Below are positions 8,610 through 17,795 of a stretch of 64,000 bases of DNA, one piece after another. The stretch covers positions 14,464 through 78,463 of the forward strand of contig NZ_JARKMZ010000005.1 in the NCBI RefSeq assembly GCF_029360775.1, given 5' to 3'. Both the position numbers and the translations under genes were made by a program. Origin of the DNA: Daejeonella sp. H1SJ63. GTDB lineage: Bacteria > Bacteroidota > Bacteroidia > Sphingobacteriales > Sphingobacteriaceae. Under the pieces are notes generated by a model. That model saw only the letters and a program-made list of their open reading frames with translations. It did no database searches and had not been told where the DNA came from. The first letter of the stretch is position 1. Every line of letters starts with the position of its first letter.

Positions 8610-9863
8610 ATGGAGCTTAAAAGAGTTGTTGTTACAGGATTAGGTGCGCTTACTCCAATCGGTAATACTCTTCCGGAATTCTGGAATAGTTTAATCAATG
8701 GGGTAAGCGGCGCCGCTCCTATAACTCATTACGATACTGAAAAATTCCGTACAAAATTCGCGTGCGAAGTTAAAAACTTCAATCCTGAAGAATTTATGGA
8801 CAAAAAAGAGGTACGTAAACTTGATCCTTTTGTTCATTATGCAATTGTTGCATCTGATGAGGCTATTAAAGACGCAGGTTTAGACTTCCCTAATCTGGAT
8901 ACAAACCGTATTGGTGTAATCTGGGGTTCGGGAATCGGAGGTTTAAAAACTTTTACCGATGAAGTTGTAAACTTTGCCAATGGAGACGGAACGCCCCGTT
9001 TCAATCCATTCTTCATTCCAAAAATGATTCTGGACATCGCTCCGGGTCATATTTCAATCCGGCATGGTTTGCGCGGCCCGAATTTTTCGACTGTTTCTGC
9101 ATGTGCTTCTTCAACCAATGCACTGATCGATGCATTCAACTATCTCCGCTTGGGGATGGCTGATGTAATTGTTTCAGGAGGTTCTGAGGCTATTATTAAT
9201 GAGGCAGGTATGGGTGGCTTTAATGCGATGCATGCACTTTCGACCAGAAATGACGATCCTGCTACTGCGTCACGCCCATTCGACAAAGACCGTGATGGTT
9301 TTGTGGCAGGCGAAGGTGCAGGAAGTATCATTCTTGAAGAGCTTGAGCATGCAAAAGCACGCGGAGCAAAGATCTATGCTGAAATAGTTGGTGGCGGCAT
9401 GAGTGCTGATGCAAATCATATCACTGCACCACATCCTGAAGGACTTGGAGCTAAACTGGTTATGACCAATGCGATGAGAGATGCGGGTTTAAAGCCTTCG
9501 GATATTGATTATATCAACGTTCATGGTACCTCTACTCCTCTTGGGGATATCAGCGAAGTAAAGGCTATTCTTCACCTTTTCCAGGAAGATGCATTCAAAC
9601 TGAATATCAGTTCTACAAAATCTATGACCGGTCATCTTCTGGGTGCTGCCGGAGCTGTAGAAGCAATTGCTGCAATTCTTGCCGTTAAGAATGACATTAT
9701 TCCTCCAACAATAAACCATTTCACTGATGATCCGGGTTTTGATCCAAGATTAAATTTTACATTTAACAAGGCTCAGAAACGTACGGTAAATGCTGCATTA
9801 AGTAATACATTTGGTTTTGGCGGACATAATGCTTCTGTTATCTTCAAAAAATATCAGGCCTGA
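8610..9863 (+). CDS. fabF: Beta-ketoacyl-ACP synthase II
   Basis: Elongates acyl-ACP by condensation with malonyl-ACP. At 417 residues it has the full thiolase-fold length. The catalytic triad is visible: nucleophile Cys 165 in TVSACASS, His 305 in VHGTSTPLGD and His 342 in TGHLLGAAG, with Lys 337 in the same loop. The glycine-rich end FGFGGHNA is also present. It follows acpP by 21 bases and precedes rnc by 80 bases, so one transcript is likely. Confidence 0.96.
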   Translation: MELKRVVVTGLGALTPIGNTLPEFWNSLINGVSGAAPITHYDTEKFRTKFACEVKNFNPEEFMDKKEVRKLDPFVHYAIVASDEAIKDAGLDFPNLDTNRIGVIWGSGIGGLKTFTDEVVNFANGDGTPRFNPFFIPKMILDIAPGHISIRHGLRGPNFSTVSACASSTNALIDAFNYLRLGMADVIVSGGSEAIINEAGMGGFNAMHALSTRNDDPATASRPFDKDRDGFVAGEGAGSIILEELEHAKARGAKIYAEIVGGGMSADANHITAPHPEGLGAKLVMTNAMRDAGLKPSDIDYINVHGTSTPLGDISEVKAILHLFQEDAFKLNISSTKSMTGHLLGAAGAVEAIAAILAVKNDIIPPTINHFTDDPGFDPRLNFTFNKAQKRTVNAALSNTFGFGGHNASVIFKKYQA

Positions 9864-9943
9864 GCTTATTAGCTGCAAATTTTCCCTTTCCGGATACATT
9901 AAACCTGTATATTAGTTTCTATTCACTTGAGTAACAGTAATTA

Positions 9944-10672
9944 ATGCCGTTTTTCAGAATCTATAAGCTTTATTTTTCGCCTAACCGCAAGTATATCAGA
10001 TCTCTGGAGAACCTCTTAGGTTTTGTTCCGGGCAATATCAGGCTCTACCGCATGGCATTCAGACACCGCTCTGTTGCTGTTCCGATAAAGAACGGAGCCA
10101 AAAACAGTAATGAAAGGCTTGAATTTCTTGGTGATGCTATTTTGGGATCCGTTGTAGCTGAGCTGCTTTTTAAAATGTATCCCTATAAGGATGAAGGCTT
10201 TCTGACTGAGATGCGCTCAAAAATTGTAAGCCGATCCAACCTGAATCAACTGGCAAAAAAACTGGGCATTGATGAGCACATTGAGTTTGATAATAAACTG
10301 CTGAACCATAACAGCAAGCAGGGTTCACTTCTGGGAGATACTTTTGAAGCTATGATCGGAGCTGTTTATATGGATAAGGATTATAATTTTACCCGAAATT
10401 TTCTTCTTAACCGTATCATCAAACCACATATTGATATCCATACGCTTGAGCTTACCGAAACTAATTTCAAGAGCAAGCTAATTGAATGGTGCCAGCGTCA
10501 CGGAAAAGATATTACCTTTGAAATAATTCCAAACGAAGAGGGCGAAAACTCTAAACTATTCACGATCCAGGTGAATGTAGATGGCGAAAGTTGTGCTATC
10601 GGAAGAGATTATAATAAAAAGAATGCTGAAAAACTGGCAGCTGAAAAAGCCTGCGAGTTCTTAAAGATTTAA
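9944..10672 (+). CDS. rnc: Ribonuclease III
   Basis: Endonuclease that cuts double-stranded RNA, needed for rRNA maturation and mRNA turnover. The RNase III signature NERLEFLGDAILG lies at residues 56-68, the second acidic metal-site segment is in LGDTFEAMIGA, and a double-stranded RNA binding domain occupies roughly 170-240 (FKSKLIEWCQ to AEKACEFL). At 242 residues the length is normal; an N-terminal stretch of about 20 residues precedes the domain, as in relatives. Two bases separate its stop from the next gene. Confidence 0.95.
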   Translation: MPFFRIYKLYFSPNRKYIRSLENLLGFVPGNIRLYRMAFRHRSVAVPIKNGAKNSNERLEFLGDAILGSVVAELLFKMYPYKDEGFLTEMRSKIVSRSNLNQLAKKLGIDEHIEFDNKLLNHNSKQGSLLGDTFEAMIGAVYMDKDYNFTRNFLLNRIIKPHIDIHTLELTETNFKSKLIEWCQRHGKDITFEIIPNEEGENSKLFTIQVNVDGESCAIGRDYNKKNAEKLAAEKACEFLKI

Positions 10673-10674
10673 AA

Positions 10675-12348
10675 ATGGAAAACAGCGCAGCAAAATCTTA
10701 TCAGAAAAACCTGCTGACAGCCATTTTCATTCTAATCCCTCTTGCTTATTTCCTCCGTCTGAACTCCTATCAGCTGATCTTTGAGGAACCAAGAAGAGCT
10801 TTGGTAGCACTTGAAATGCTTTTGGCCGACAATTGGATAGTTCCCACGACGAACGGCGAACTTTATTACAACAAACCACCATTTTATAACTGGATACTGA
10901 TCGGTTTCGTTGCAATTCTTGGTAAGGCTGAATGGGTTATCAGACTGCCTTCCATATTATCGCTTTTTGCAACTGCATTTATACATTACCGGATCAGTAA
11001 AAACTATATCGGCAAACAGGCTGCATTGTTTTCTGCTCTGTTTTACCTGACAAGTGCAGATATCCTGTTCTATTTTTCATTGCTGGGAGAGATTGATCTG
11101 TTCTATGCTCTGATTGTTCACCTTCAGGCAATCCTGATCTTTCATTTCTATCAGCAGAAAAAATGGCATTCATTGTTCATTTATTCTTACCTGCTGACCG
11201 CCGCCGGGGTACTCACCAAAGGTATACCGTCACTTTTTTTTCAGGCAATTACACTTTTAGTCATATTTACCCTGAATAAAGACTTCAAAAGGCTATTCTC
11301 TTTCTGGCATTTTGCAGGGATACTGCTGCTGATCGCCGGTGGAGGAGGATATTTTTACCTGTATTCAGGATACCATGATGCCGGGCCCTATCTTGCACGT
11401 TTGTTTACCGAAACATTTTCAAGAACCGGAATGGAATCAAGCCTGATGGATAACCTGAGGCATTTTCTGAATTTTCCGGTTCAGCTCATCAAAATTTCAG
11501 CACCCTGGTTCCTGTTGTTTTTACTGACAATAAATACAAACTGGAAAAGCATTTTAAACGAAAATCCATTCCTCAAATTTAGTCTCTGGTTCTGCCTGGC
11601 TAACGGTTTACTCTACTTCCTGTCGCCGGGAACAAGAGAACGTTATCTGTACATGTTTTTTCCGTTCATCTACTCTCTGCTAGCCTTCGCAGTTCATGAA
11701 AAAACTCCGGCAGGCAATAAAAAATGGATAAAGTATTTTTATCTGTTTATCGGAATCACTGTAAGTGCAGGATTAGCTGGAATAGCCGTTTTCGGAATAA
11801 TCAGACAGGATTCATGGGTATACATCATACTATGCCTCACACCGGGACTATGTGTTGCGGCAGGATTATACTTCAGTAAACTGAAATCCAATGCAGACTG
11901 GATACTGGCAGCAGTTATGTTCATTCTGATAGCGCGAACAGGATTTGACATGATCATACTCCCAACAAAAAAAGAGCACGATCCCTATAAAGCTGATGCC
12001 ATGAAAATGTCTGAGATTATTGGTAAAGAAGATATTTACCTTAGTGGTATACCTGAACATAAAGTGGATGATGTAAAATTTGCAGGCATGTATTTTACCA
12101 GATATGAAAGGGAGGAACCAACTTATATGGCCTTTCAAACTTCGTTTTACTTGTCGAGATTTACCGGAAAGATAGTAAAGTATACCCGGGACGAAAACGA
12201 AAAAGGTTTTTATATCAGGCTTGATGATAGTAAAGATCAGACAGAAAATAAATTTACCAAGCCTGATTCGATCCGGATATATTACCGTTTCAACAACCGC
12301 CTCAACAAGCAGGATCAATGGTATATTCTATATAAATACATCAGATAA
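10675..12348 (+). CDS. Glycosyltransferase family 39-type membrane protein (ArnT/PMT superfamily)
   Basis: A 557-residue polytopic membrane protein with an N-terminal helix, a periplasmic loop EEPRRALVALEMLL containing the acidic residues typical of GT39 enzymes, and YYNKPPFYNW, the substrate-loop signature seen in ArnT-like proteins. About 10-12 hydrophobic helices follow, then a soluble C-terminal domain of about 120 residues. Enzymes of this fold move a sugar from a polyprenyl-phosphate donor to lipid A or protein on the periplasmic side; donor and acceptor are not deducible. The stop codon overlaps the ATG of the acyltransferase gene by one base, suggesting translational coupling. Confidence 0.85.
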   Translation: MENSAAKSYQKNLLTAIFILIPLAYFLRLNSYQLIFEEPRRALVALEMLLADNWIVPTTNGELYYNKPPFYNWILIGFVAILGKAEWVIRLPSILSLFATAFIHYRISKNYIGKQAALFSALFYLTSADILFYFSLLGEIDLFYALIVHLQAILIFHFYQQKKWHSLFIYSYLLTAAGVLTKGIPSLFFQAITLLVIFTLNKDFKRLFSFWHFAGILLLIAGGGGYFYLYSGYHDAGPYLARLFTETFSRTGMESSLMDNLRHFLNFPVQLIKISAPWFLLFLLTINTNWKSILNENPFLKFSLWFCLANGLLYFLSPGTRERYLYMFFPFIYSLLAFAVHEKTPAGNKKWIKYFYLFIGITVSAGLAGIAVFGIIRQDSWVYIILCLTPGLCVAAGLYFSKLKSNADWILAAVMFILIARTGFDMIILPTKKEHDPYKADAMKMSEIIGKEDIYLSGIPEHKVDDVKFAGMYFTRYEREEPTYMAFQTSFYLSRFTGKIVKYTRDENEKGFYIRLDDSKDQTENKFTKPDSIRIYYRFNNRLNKQDQWYILYKYIR

Positions 12349-13088
12349 TGCCCGGGGCAATAAAAAAAATAGCTGCAGTCTTTTTTCTTTGTTGGAGCTT
12401 TTTTGTGTTTATAACTGCCATGATCCTGGTATTACCATTTATTCTGATACTTTCTGTACTGTTAAAGGGTAAAAAAGCACAGGATTCAATCTTCTTCTTT
12501 TTGAAAGTCTGGGCCCGGATATTTTCCATACTCTGTTTTTACCCGGTGCGTACTGTAAGCAGAAATAAAACCGATAAAGCATATATCTATGTATGCAATC
12601 ATAACTCTTATCTGGATGCTATTGCGGTGGTTATAGCCATTGCAGGTTCTTTTAAACCACTTGGAAAGATAGAAATGGTTAAGACTCCTATCTTCGGACT
12701 GATCTACAAAAGAGTTGTGGTTCTGATTGACCGTAAAAGTAAAGAGAGCCGTGCACGTTGTGTGGAAGAACTCAAAACTGATCTGGCAGAAGGGCAATCC
12801 ATTCTGATATTTCCTGAAGGAACGATGAACCGTACGAATGAAGTATTGACTGATTTTTACGATGGCGCATTCCGGATGGCAATTGAAACACAAACTGATA
12901 TTGTTCCGATGGTAATATTGAATGCACGGAAACTGTTTCCCAGATCAAACCCGCTGGCCATTAAGCCAGGTCTGATCACCTGCGTTTTTAGCGAACCGGT
13001 GCAGGTACAGGGACTACAGGCAGATGATCTTGAAGCTTTGAAAATCCGGGTCAGGACAAAGATGGAAGAGATGATTAATAAAGGCTGA
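12348..13088 (+). CDS. Lysophospholipid acyltransferase (PlsC-type)
   Basis: Transfers an acyl chain to lysophosphatidate or a related lysolipid at the inner membrane. The 246-residue protein has an N-terminal membrane helix (about 10-40), the HX4D catalytic motif in NHNSYLD (His 85, Asp 90), and the second conserved block FPEGTMNR starting at residue 155. It overlaps the preceding glycosyltransferase by one base and probably shares its transcript with acpP-fabF-rnc, so the group links acyl supply to envelope lipid making. It ends one base before the convergent gene at 13090. Confidence 0.9.
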   Translation: MPGAIKKIAAVFFLCWSFFVFITAMILVLPFILILSVLLKGKKAQDSIFFFLKVWARIFSILCFYPVRTVSRNKTDKAYIYVCNHNSYLDAIAVVIAIAGSFKPLGKIEMVKTPIFGLIYKRVVVLIDRKSKESRARCVEELKTDLAEGQSILIFPEGTMNRTNEVLTDFYDGAFRMAIETQTDIVPMVILNARKLFPRSNPLAIKPGLITCVFSEPVQVQGLQADDLEALKIRVRTKMEEMINKG

Positions 13089-13089
13089 T

Positions 13090-13863
13090 CTAATATTTCA
13101 GGTTCTTTTCTGAAAGGTCGGGAGCTTTAGGTAACGGAGGCAAACCCAAAATAGCTTTAGGACGGCCTTCCTGATTGAAACTCTGAGCCGATAATTTTAT
13201 ATATCTGATCAGTGAATATTCATCCCAATACTGAAATTGCTGATAATCAGGACGATATAAAATCATAAAATTCTTCAGATCTTCAGCTGCAAGTCCGCTT
13301 ATTCGTTCCACAAAACCAGCATTAAAACGGCGGTCAATCTCAGTTTGCTGTAGTTCTCTGTTATAAAAAGAATTAAAACGGCGAGCTTGTGCAGGCGTTT
13401 TTCCAATCAGTTCATAAATTGCTGTCAGCGGCATAAAAATGTAGGAAAGCAATGGGGGTTTCCCGGCAAAATACGAACCCTTTTTCCTGTACTGATCTCG
13501 GACTTCCTGCAATTCCTGCTTTTTTGTCTGAGCCTCAATCCTGACTTCTTCCAGACGGATTACAGGTTGCAAGCGGATTACCAGATCTGAAAGATTGTAT
13601 AAAATCACTGCCTGATCTGTATACCCTTCTTTCATGAAGCGTAGAGTATCACCTTTTGAAGCCTGAATATTGAATAAACCAAAGTCATTGGTCTGGGTTT
13701 TAAGATCTGCCTTTCTGTTGAGAACTGTTACACCCGAAATCTTTAGCGCACCCTTACTTTCTATAACCAGCCCTCTGACTAAGCTTTCCTGAGCATGGGC
13801 AGAAAAACTGCAGAATAGCAGCATCTGAAGGGCAAGGCAAAAAAAAGATAAACCTGGTTTCAT
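13090..13863 (-). CDS. Exported protein with carboxypeptidase-regulatory-like domain
   Basis: A 257-residue protein with a signal peptide (cleavage near AHAQES, residue 24). Residues about 28-95 form a carboxypeptidase-D-regulatory-like beta-sandwich (RGLVIESKGALKISGVTVLN ... GLFNIQASKGDTLRF), the same domain that begins SusC-type receptors. Here no plug or barrel follows; instead there is a charged helical region (about 105-165) and an uncharacterised C-terminus rich in Tyr and Phe. Probably periplasmic or bound to the outer membrane. Function unknown. Confidence 0.8.
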   Translation of the reverse strand: MKPGLSFFCLALQMLLFCSFSAHAQESLVRGLVIESKGALKISGVTVLNRKADLKTQTNDFGLFNIQASKGDTLRFMKEGYTDQAVILYNLSDLVIRLQPVIRLEEVRIEAQTKKQELQEVRDQYRKKGSYFAGKPPLLSYIFMPLTAIYELIGKTPAQARRFNSFYNRELQQTEIDRRFNAGFVERISGLAAEDLKNFMILYRPDYQQFQYWDEYSLIRYIKLSAQSFNQEGRPKAILGLPPLPKAPDLSEKNLKY

Positions 13864-13971
13864 CTGAGCATTTCTGTAGAATCAAAATTAACAAAAGCAG
13901 GCAATGGTTTATCTTAAATTATGTTAAAAGCCTTATTAATCAGGTTTCCAATTAAATCTTATCTTTACAAA

Positions 13972-14847
13972 ATGATAAAATCCATGACCGGTTATGGCTT
14001 GGCTGCCAATGATTATGCCCGTGCAAAGTACACGGTAGAGATCAAATCTCTGAACAGCAAGTTTCTGGAGCTTTCTCTGAAAATCCCTAAATCATTTTCA
14101 GACAAGGAATTCCTGTTAAGGAATGAATGTACCAAACAGATTGAAAGAGGGAAGGTTAGCATCAGCATTAATATTGAATATGCTGAATCCACACAGAAGA
14201 CATCTGTAATCAATCAGGATTTGCTGAAACATTATTTTGAACAGCTGAAAGCATCTGCCGATTCATTGGGTGATTCAGGAAGCAATCTGTTGCAGATGGC
14301 CCTGAACTTCCCTGAAGTTGTTCAGTATGCCGCAGACGAAGCCAGTGAGGATGAATGGAAAGCACTTCACTCGACCTTTGAACAGGCTTTAACAAACTTC
14401 CAGAACTTTCGCCGGGATGAGGGAACAGTACTTAAGCAGGACCTGATCCTGCGTATCAGCAATATACTGGAAGGCATGAGGCTTGTTTCTGAGCAGGAAC
14501 CGTTGCGCATTCCGTCTATTAAAGATCGTCTGAATCAGTTTCTGGAAGATGCCGTCGGCAAAGAGAATATTGACCACAACCGCTTTGAGCAGGAGCTGAT
14601 CTATTTTATCGACAAACTGGACATCACCGAGGAGAAAATCCGTTTGAAAAGTCATTGCGACTACTTCATAGCAGCACTTAACGATAAAGATGCAAACGGT
14701 AAAAAATTAGGCTTTATCTCTCAGGAAATCGGGCGCGAGATTAATACCATGGGTTCAAAAGCCAACGATGCCAAAATGCAGCAGATTGTTGTTGGCATGA
14801 AAGAAGAACTCGAAAAAATAAAGGAACAATTATTAAACGTATTATAA
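13972..14847 (+). CDS. YicC/YloC family endoribonuclease
   Basis: YicC-type proteins act on RNA as endoribonucleases. The N-terminus MIKSMTGYG is diagnostic, and the C-terminal DUF1732 part ends with the conserved GREINTMGSKAND and MKEELEKIKEQLLNV. I start at the ATG at 13972 (291 residues, the normal size); the upstream ATG at 13921 adds 17 residues absent from the family. The sequence TTATCTTTA directly before this ATG resembles a -7 box, so the message could have a very short leader or start from further upstream. It precedes gmk, as it does in many bacteria. Confidence 0.92.
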   Translation: MIKSMTGYGLAANDYARAKYTVEIKSLNSKFLELSLKIPKSFSDKEFLLRNECTKQIERGKVSISINIEYAESTQKTSVINQDLLKHYFEQLKASADSLGDSGSNLLQMALNFPEVVQYAADEASEDEWKALHSTFEQALTNFQNFRRDEGTVLKQDLILRISNILEGMRLVSEQEPLRIPSIKDRLNQFLEDAVGKENIDHNRFEQELIYFIDKLDITEEKIRLKSHCDYFIAALNDKDANGKKLGFISQEIGREINTMGSKANDAKMQQIVVGMKEELEKIKEQLLNVL

Positions 14848-14895
14848 ATCTCTAATTTACAATAACTTATAAAAAAAAATTAGCAATAAATCAAA

Positions 14896-14926
14896 TTTTT
14901 AATTCTTAATTTTTAATTCTCAATTG
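14896..14926. repeat. AT-rich block before gmk
   Basis: TTTTTAATTCTTAATTTTTAATTC followed by TCAATTG closely resembles the block at 2609-2642. Its last three bases are the TTG start codon of gmk. Confidence 0.4.
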
Positions 14927-15505
14927 AAAGGTAAACTCATCATATTTTCAGCACCTTCAGGAGCAGGCAAGACTACCATTGTACACCATCTGCTGAAGAC
15001 TTTCCCTAACCTGTCATTCTCTATTTCAGCTACTACCCGTGAACAGCGCGGCGAAGAGGTGCATGGACAGGACTACTACTTCATCAGTCAGGAAAGCTTT
15101 CTGCATAAAATTGCCCAGAAGGAATTTGTTGAGTTTGAAGAGGTATATAACGGCACATTTTACGGCACACTGCGTTCTGAAATTGAGCGTATCTGGGCTC
15201 AGGGTAAACATGTAATATTTGATATCGATGTGGAGGGTGGCCTGCACCTGAAAAGAAAATACGGAGAGCAGGCTCTGGCAATTTTTGTTCAGCCCCCATC
15301 ACTCGAAGTGCTGATTGAAAGGCTGACCGGAAGAGGGACTGATTTACCCGAAAAACTTGCCGAGAGAATCAGAAAGGCAGATAAAGAATTGAAATATGCC
15401 GATAAGTTCGATGTTATCCTGAAAAATTTTGAACTGGAAACCGCCTGTAAGGAAGCAGAGCAGTTAGTCTCTGATTTTCTGTCAAAAACTGATATTCTGT
15501 TGTAA
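14924..15505 (+). CDS. gmk: Guanylate kinase
   Basis: Phosphorylates GMP to GDP with ATP. The 193-residue protein has a P-loop SAPSGAGKTT at residues 9-18, the GMP-binding TTREQRGEEVHGQDYYF region, and the lid sequence with RLTGRGTD. No ATG lies in front of KGKLIIFSAPSG, so translation must start at the TTG at 14924. That TTG is the end of an AT-rich repeat shared with the region after nrdJ. Gene order yicC-gmk-nadD suggests a single operon; nadD follows by 16 bases. Confidence 0.95.
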   Translation: MKGKLIIFSAPSGAGKTTIVHHLLKTFPNLSFSISATTREQRGEEVHGQDYYFISQESFLHKIAQKEFVEFEEVYNGTFYGTLRSEIERIWAQGKHVIFDIDVEGGLHLKRKYGEQALAIFVQPPSLEVLIERLTGRGTDLPEKLAERIRKADKELKYADKFDVILKNFELETACKEAEQLVSDFLSKTDILL

Positions 15506-15521
15506 ATTCCGGCAACCAAAT

Positions 15522-16094
15522 ATGAAAGTAGGATTATTTTTCGGCTCATTTAACCCAATTCATACTGGTCATATGATCATTGCCAACTATATGGCAAATC
15601 ATACCGATCTGCAGCAGGTTTGGCTGGTGGTATCTCCGCATAACCCACTGAAAGAGAAAAGCGACCTGATTAATATGTACGATCGTCTTGAAATGGCCAG
15701 GCTGGCAACCGAAGACGCAATGAACATCCGGGTCAGTGATGCAGAGCTCAAACTTCCGCAGCCTTCCTATACCATTGACACCCTGACATATCTGCATGAA
15801 AAATATCCTGAACACGAATTCAGCCTGATCATGGGTTCAGACAATCTCCTTTCACTGAAGAAATGGAAGAATTATGAACTGATCCTTCGCGATTATCACA
15901 TCCATATTTATCCCCGTCCGGGATATGATAAGCACGATTTTAAAGATCATCCGTCGATCAGCTTTACCGAAACTCCTTTGATGGAATTATCTGCCACCTT
16001 TATCAGGAATGCGGTAAAGGCTAAAAAAAATGTCCAGTATTTCGTTCCTGATAAGGTTCTGAAATTTATTGAGGGGAAGAATCTATACAAATAA
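15522..16094 (+). CDS. nadD: Nicotinate-nucleotide adenylyltransferase
   Basis: Makes deamido-NAD from nicotinate mononucleotide and ATP in NAD synthesis. The 190-residue protein has the nucleotidyltransferase motif FGSFNPIHTGH at residues 8-18 (the HxGH element), MGSDNL in the middle, and the closing SATFIRNAV motif (the SxTxxR element) near residue 162. Length and start agree with the family. It lies in the yicC-gmk-nadD group. Confidence 0.95.
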   Translation: MKVGLFFGSFNPIHTGHMIIANYMANHTDLQQVWLVVSPHNPLKEKSDLINMYDRLEMARLATEDAMNIRVSDAELKLPQPSYTIDTLTYLHEKYPEHEFSLIMGSDNLLSLKKWKNYELILRDYHIHIYPRPGYDKHDFKDHPSISFTETPLMELSATFIRNAVKAKKNVQYFVPDKVLKFIEGKNLYK

Positions 16095-16116
16095 ACCTGT
16101 ATCCGGTTTTTATAGG

Positions 16117-16138
16117 CTGTCAGCGTTAACGCTGACAG
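16117..16138. repeat. 22-base perfect palindrome
   Basis: CTGTCAGCGTT and its exact reverse complement meet without a spacer between nadD and miaE. It could form a hairpin in RNA or a cruciform, or be a binding site or a repetitive extragenic element. No T run follows, so it is not a classical terminator. Confidence 0.6.
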
Positions 16139-16154
16139 GGTTAAAATAAAAAAA

Positions 16155-16757
16155 ATGTCCAAAGAATCAACAATTCTAAAACTAAAACTCCCAACCGATC
16201 CTCTCTGGGTAAAAAACGTTGTGGAAAGCAATATTGAAGAAATTCTGACTGACCATGCTTTTTGCGAGCAGAAAGCGGCCAGTAATGCCATTACGCTGAT
16301 CGTTCAGAATCCGAACCTTTCTGATCTGGTACAGGAAATGGCTATGCTGGTACAGGAGGAAATGGATCATTTTAAACGTGTACACGACCTGATTATTGCC
16401 CGCGGCTATGTATTAGGCCGCGAACGAAAAGATCATTACGTGAATGAGCTGATGCAGTTTATGATCAAAGGAGGAAGCCGCCATGCACAACTGATTGACC
16501 GTTTACTGTTCTCAGCCATGATTGAAGCGCGCAGCTGTGAACGATTCAAAGTAATGTCAGAACATATCAAGGATGAAGAACTTTCTGCATTTTACCATGA
16601 GCTGATGATCAGCGAAGCCGGACATTATACCATGTTCATCAAATTAGCCCGCAAATACGCAGAAGATATTGATGTGGATAAGCGATGGAATGAGTATCTG
16701 GGATACGAAGCAAAAGTGATTCAGAACTACGGAAAATCGGAAACAATTCATGGATAA
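16155..16757 (+). CDS. miaE: tRNA-(ms2io6A)-hydroxylase MiaE
   Basis: Di-iron, ferritin-fold oxygenase that hydroxylates the isopentenyl group of ms2i6A-37 in tRNA. The 200-residue sequence shows the expected iron ligands in two halves: HAFCEQKAA (Glu) and EEMDHF (E..H) in the first, EARSCERF and EAGHY in the second. MiaE is patchily distributed among bacteria; it would need the miaA and miaB products, which are not in the window. It stands alone after the 22-base palindrome. Confidence 0.9.
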   Translation: MSKESTILKLKLPTDPLWVKNVVESNIEEILTDHAFCEQKAASNAITLIVQNPNLSDLVQEMAMLVQEEMDHFKRVHDLIIARGYVLGRERKDHYVNELMQFMIKGGSRHAQLIDRLLFSAMIEARSCERFKVMSEHIKDEELSAFYHELMISEAGHYTMFIKLARKYAEDIDVDKRWNEYLGYEAKVIQNYGKSETIHG

Positions 16758-16846
16758 TTCTCTATAAAATACCAATTCCAAAACTACAAGAAGTAGCGTA
16801 ACCCGTGAATAATCGAATCGGAGAAAAGCAGCTTTGTTTCCACGGG

Positions 16847-17557
16847 TTATTTTCCGTACAAAAGGAATATAGTAGGCCGCTTATGCAAATCAGGAACTTT
16901 TAATTTCCATTCCCTGATCCGTTTAGTTTGTACAAATTCTGTTTCAGCTGTCAGGTCGCAGGCGATACATAACCTGGTTTCAGCCTTGCAAGATCTTAAT
17001 ATTTCCTCCAGCATGGTATTGTTGCGAAAAGGGGTTTCAATAAAAAGCTGTGTCTGATGATGCCGCTCAGCAATTGATTCCAACTCCCTGATCTTATTTG
17101 CCCGCTGCACTTTATCAATAGGCAGATAACCATGAAAAGCAAAACTTTGTCCGCTGAAACCCGAAGCCATCAATGCCAGAAGTATTGAACTCGGCCCCAC
17201 CAGAGGAATAACCCTGATTCCTTTTTCGTGGGCAAGGGCAACGATATCAGCACCGGGATCGGCAACACCCGGACAACCGGCCTCACTCATTAAACCCACA
17301 TTTTTACCTGCCAGCAATCCTTTGAAAAAATCACGGGTATCTCCGTCACGGTTATGTTTGCCATAATCATGGATAATAAGCTCATTCTGTGGAGTTTTAA
17401 GACCTGCTTCCTTCAGAAACTTTCGTGCTGTTTTACTGTTTTCCACAATATATTCATCTATCTGATTGATTGTTTCTACCAGATAAGGGGTGAATGATTT
17501 TGCAGAGGCCTGCTCAGCCAATGGCACCGGAATAAGGTATAAGGAACCTAAAGACAT
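16847..17557 (-). CDS. SAM-dependent methyltransferase, RsmI-like tetrapyrrole-methylase fold
   Basis: A 236-residue protein of the tetrapyrrole methylase superfamily: LYLIPVPL at the start, GLMSEAGCPGVADPGADIV in the middle, VPLVGPSSILLALMASG, and FIETPFRN. It resembles RsmI, which 2'-O-methylates C1402 of 16S rRNA, but it has a changed N-terminus and lacks the RsmI C-terminal extension, so it is a paralogue whose substrate is not certain. I start at the ATG at 17557 (MSLGSLYLIP); an upstream start at 17584 adds nine unlikely residues. A long-loop inverted repeat (16799-16807 with 16841-16849) overlaps its stop codon. Confidence 0.85.
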   Translation of the reverse strand: MSLGSLYLIPVPLAEQASAKSFTPYLVETINQIDEYIVENSKTARKFLKEAGLKTPQNELIIHDYGKHNRDGDTRDFFKGLLAGKNVGLMSEAGCPGVADPGADIVALAHEKGIRVIPLVGPSSILLALMASGFSGQSFAFHGYLPIDKVQRANKIRELESIAERHHQTQLFIETPFRNNTMLEEILRSCKAETRLCIACDLTAETEFVQTKRIREWKLKVPDLHKRPTIFLLYGK

Positions 17558-17795
17558 GTTCTGTTTTTTGGACAAAATAAGCAAATTCTATACAATAGCC
17601 CGTATGAGCAGGGCCGGCAATAGCAGGAATACCCTATTTCTCATCTTAATACGATGACAAATTGCCATGGCACAACACTTGCCATATTTTTAACAGGATT
17701 ATAAACAAGCCATCGTAATAAATCTATTACAATACAACCTTTGGCAGAATTTTATACTCATGATAATAAATACAAACAAATTAAATTTTAGAGCC

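Noticed and set aside
11866-12318. 150-codon antisense frame opposite the GT39 gene
   Set aside because: Fully antisense to a clear membrane enzyme, composition fits the complement of its codons, no family resemblance.
16799-16849. Terminator for miaE from TAACCCGTG/CACGGGTTA
   Set aside because: The loop is over 30 bases and the stem overlaps the stop codon of the convergent gene; kept only as a remark.
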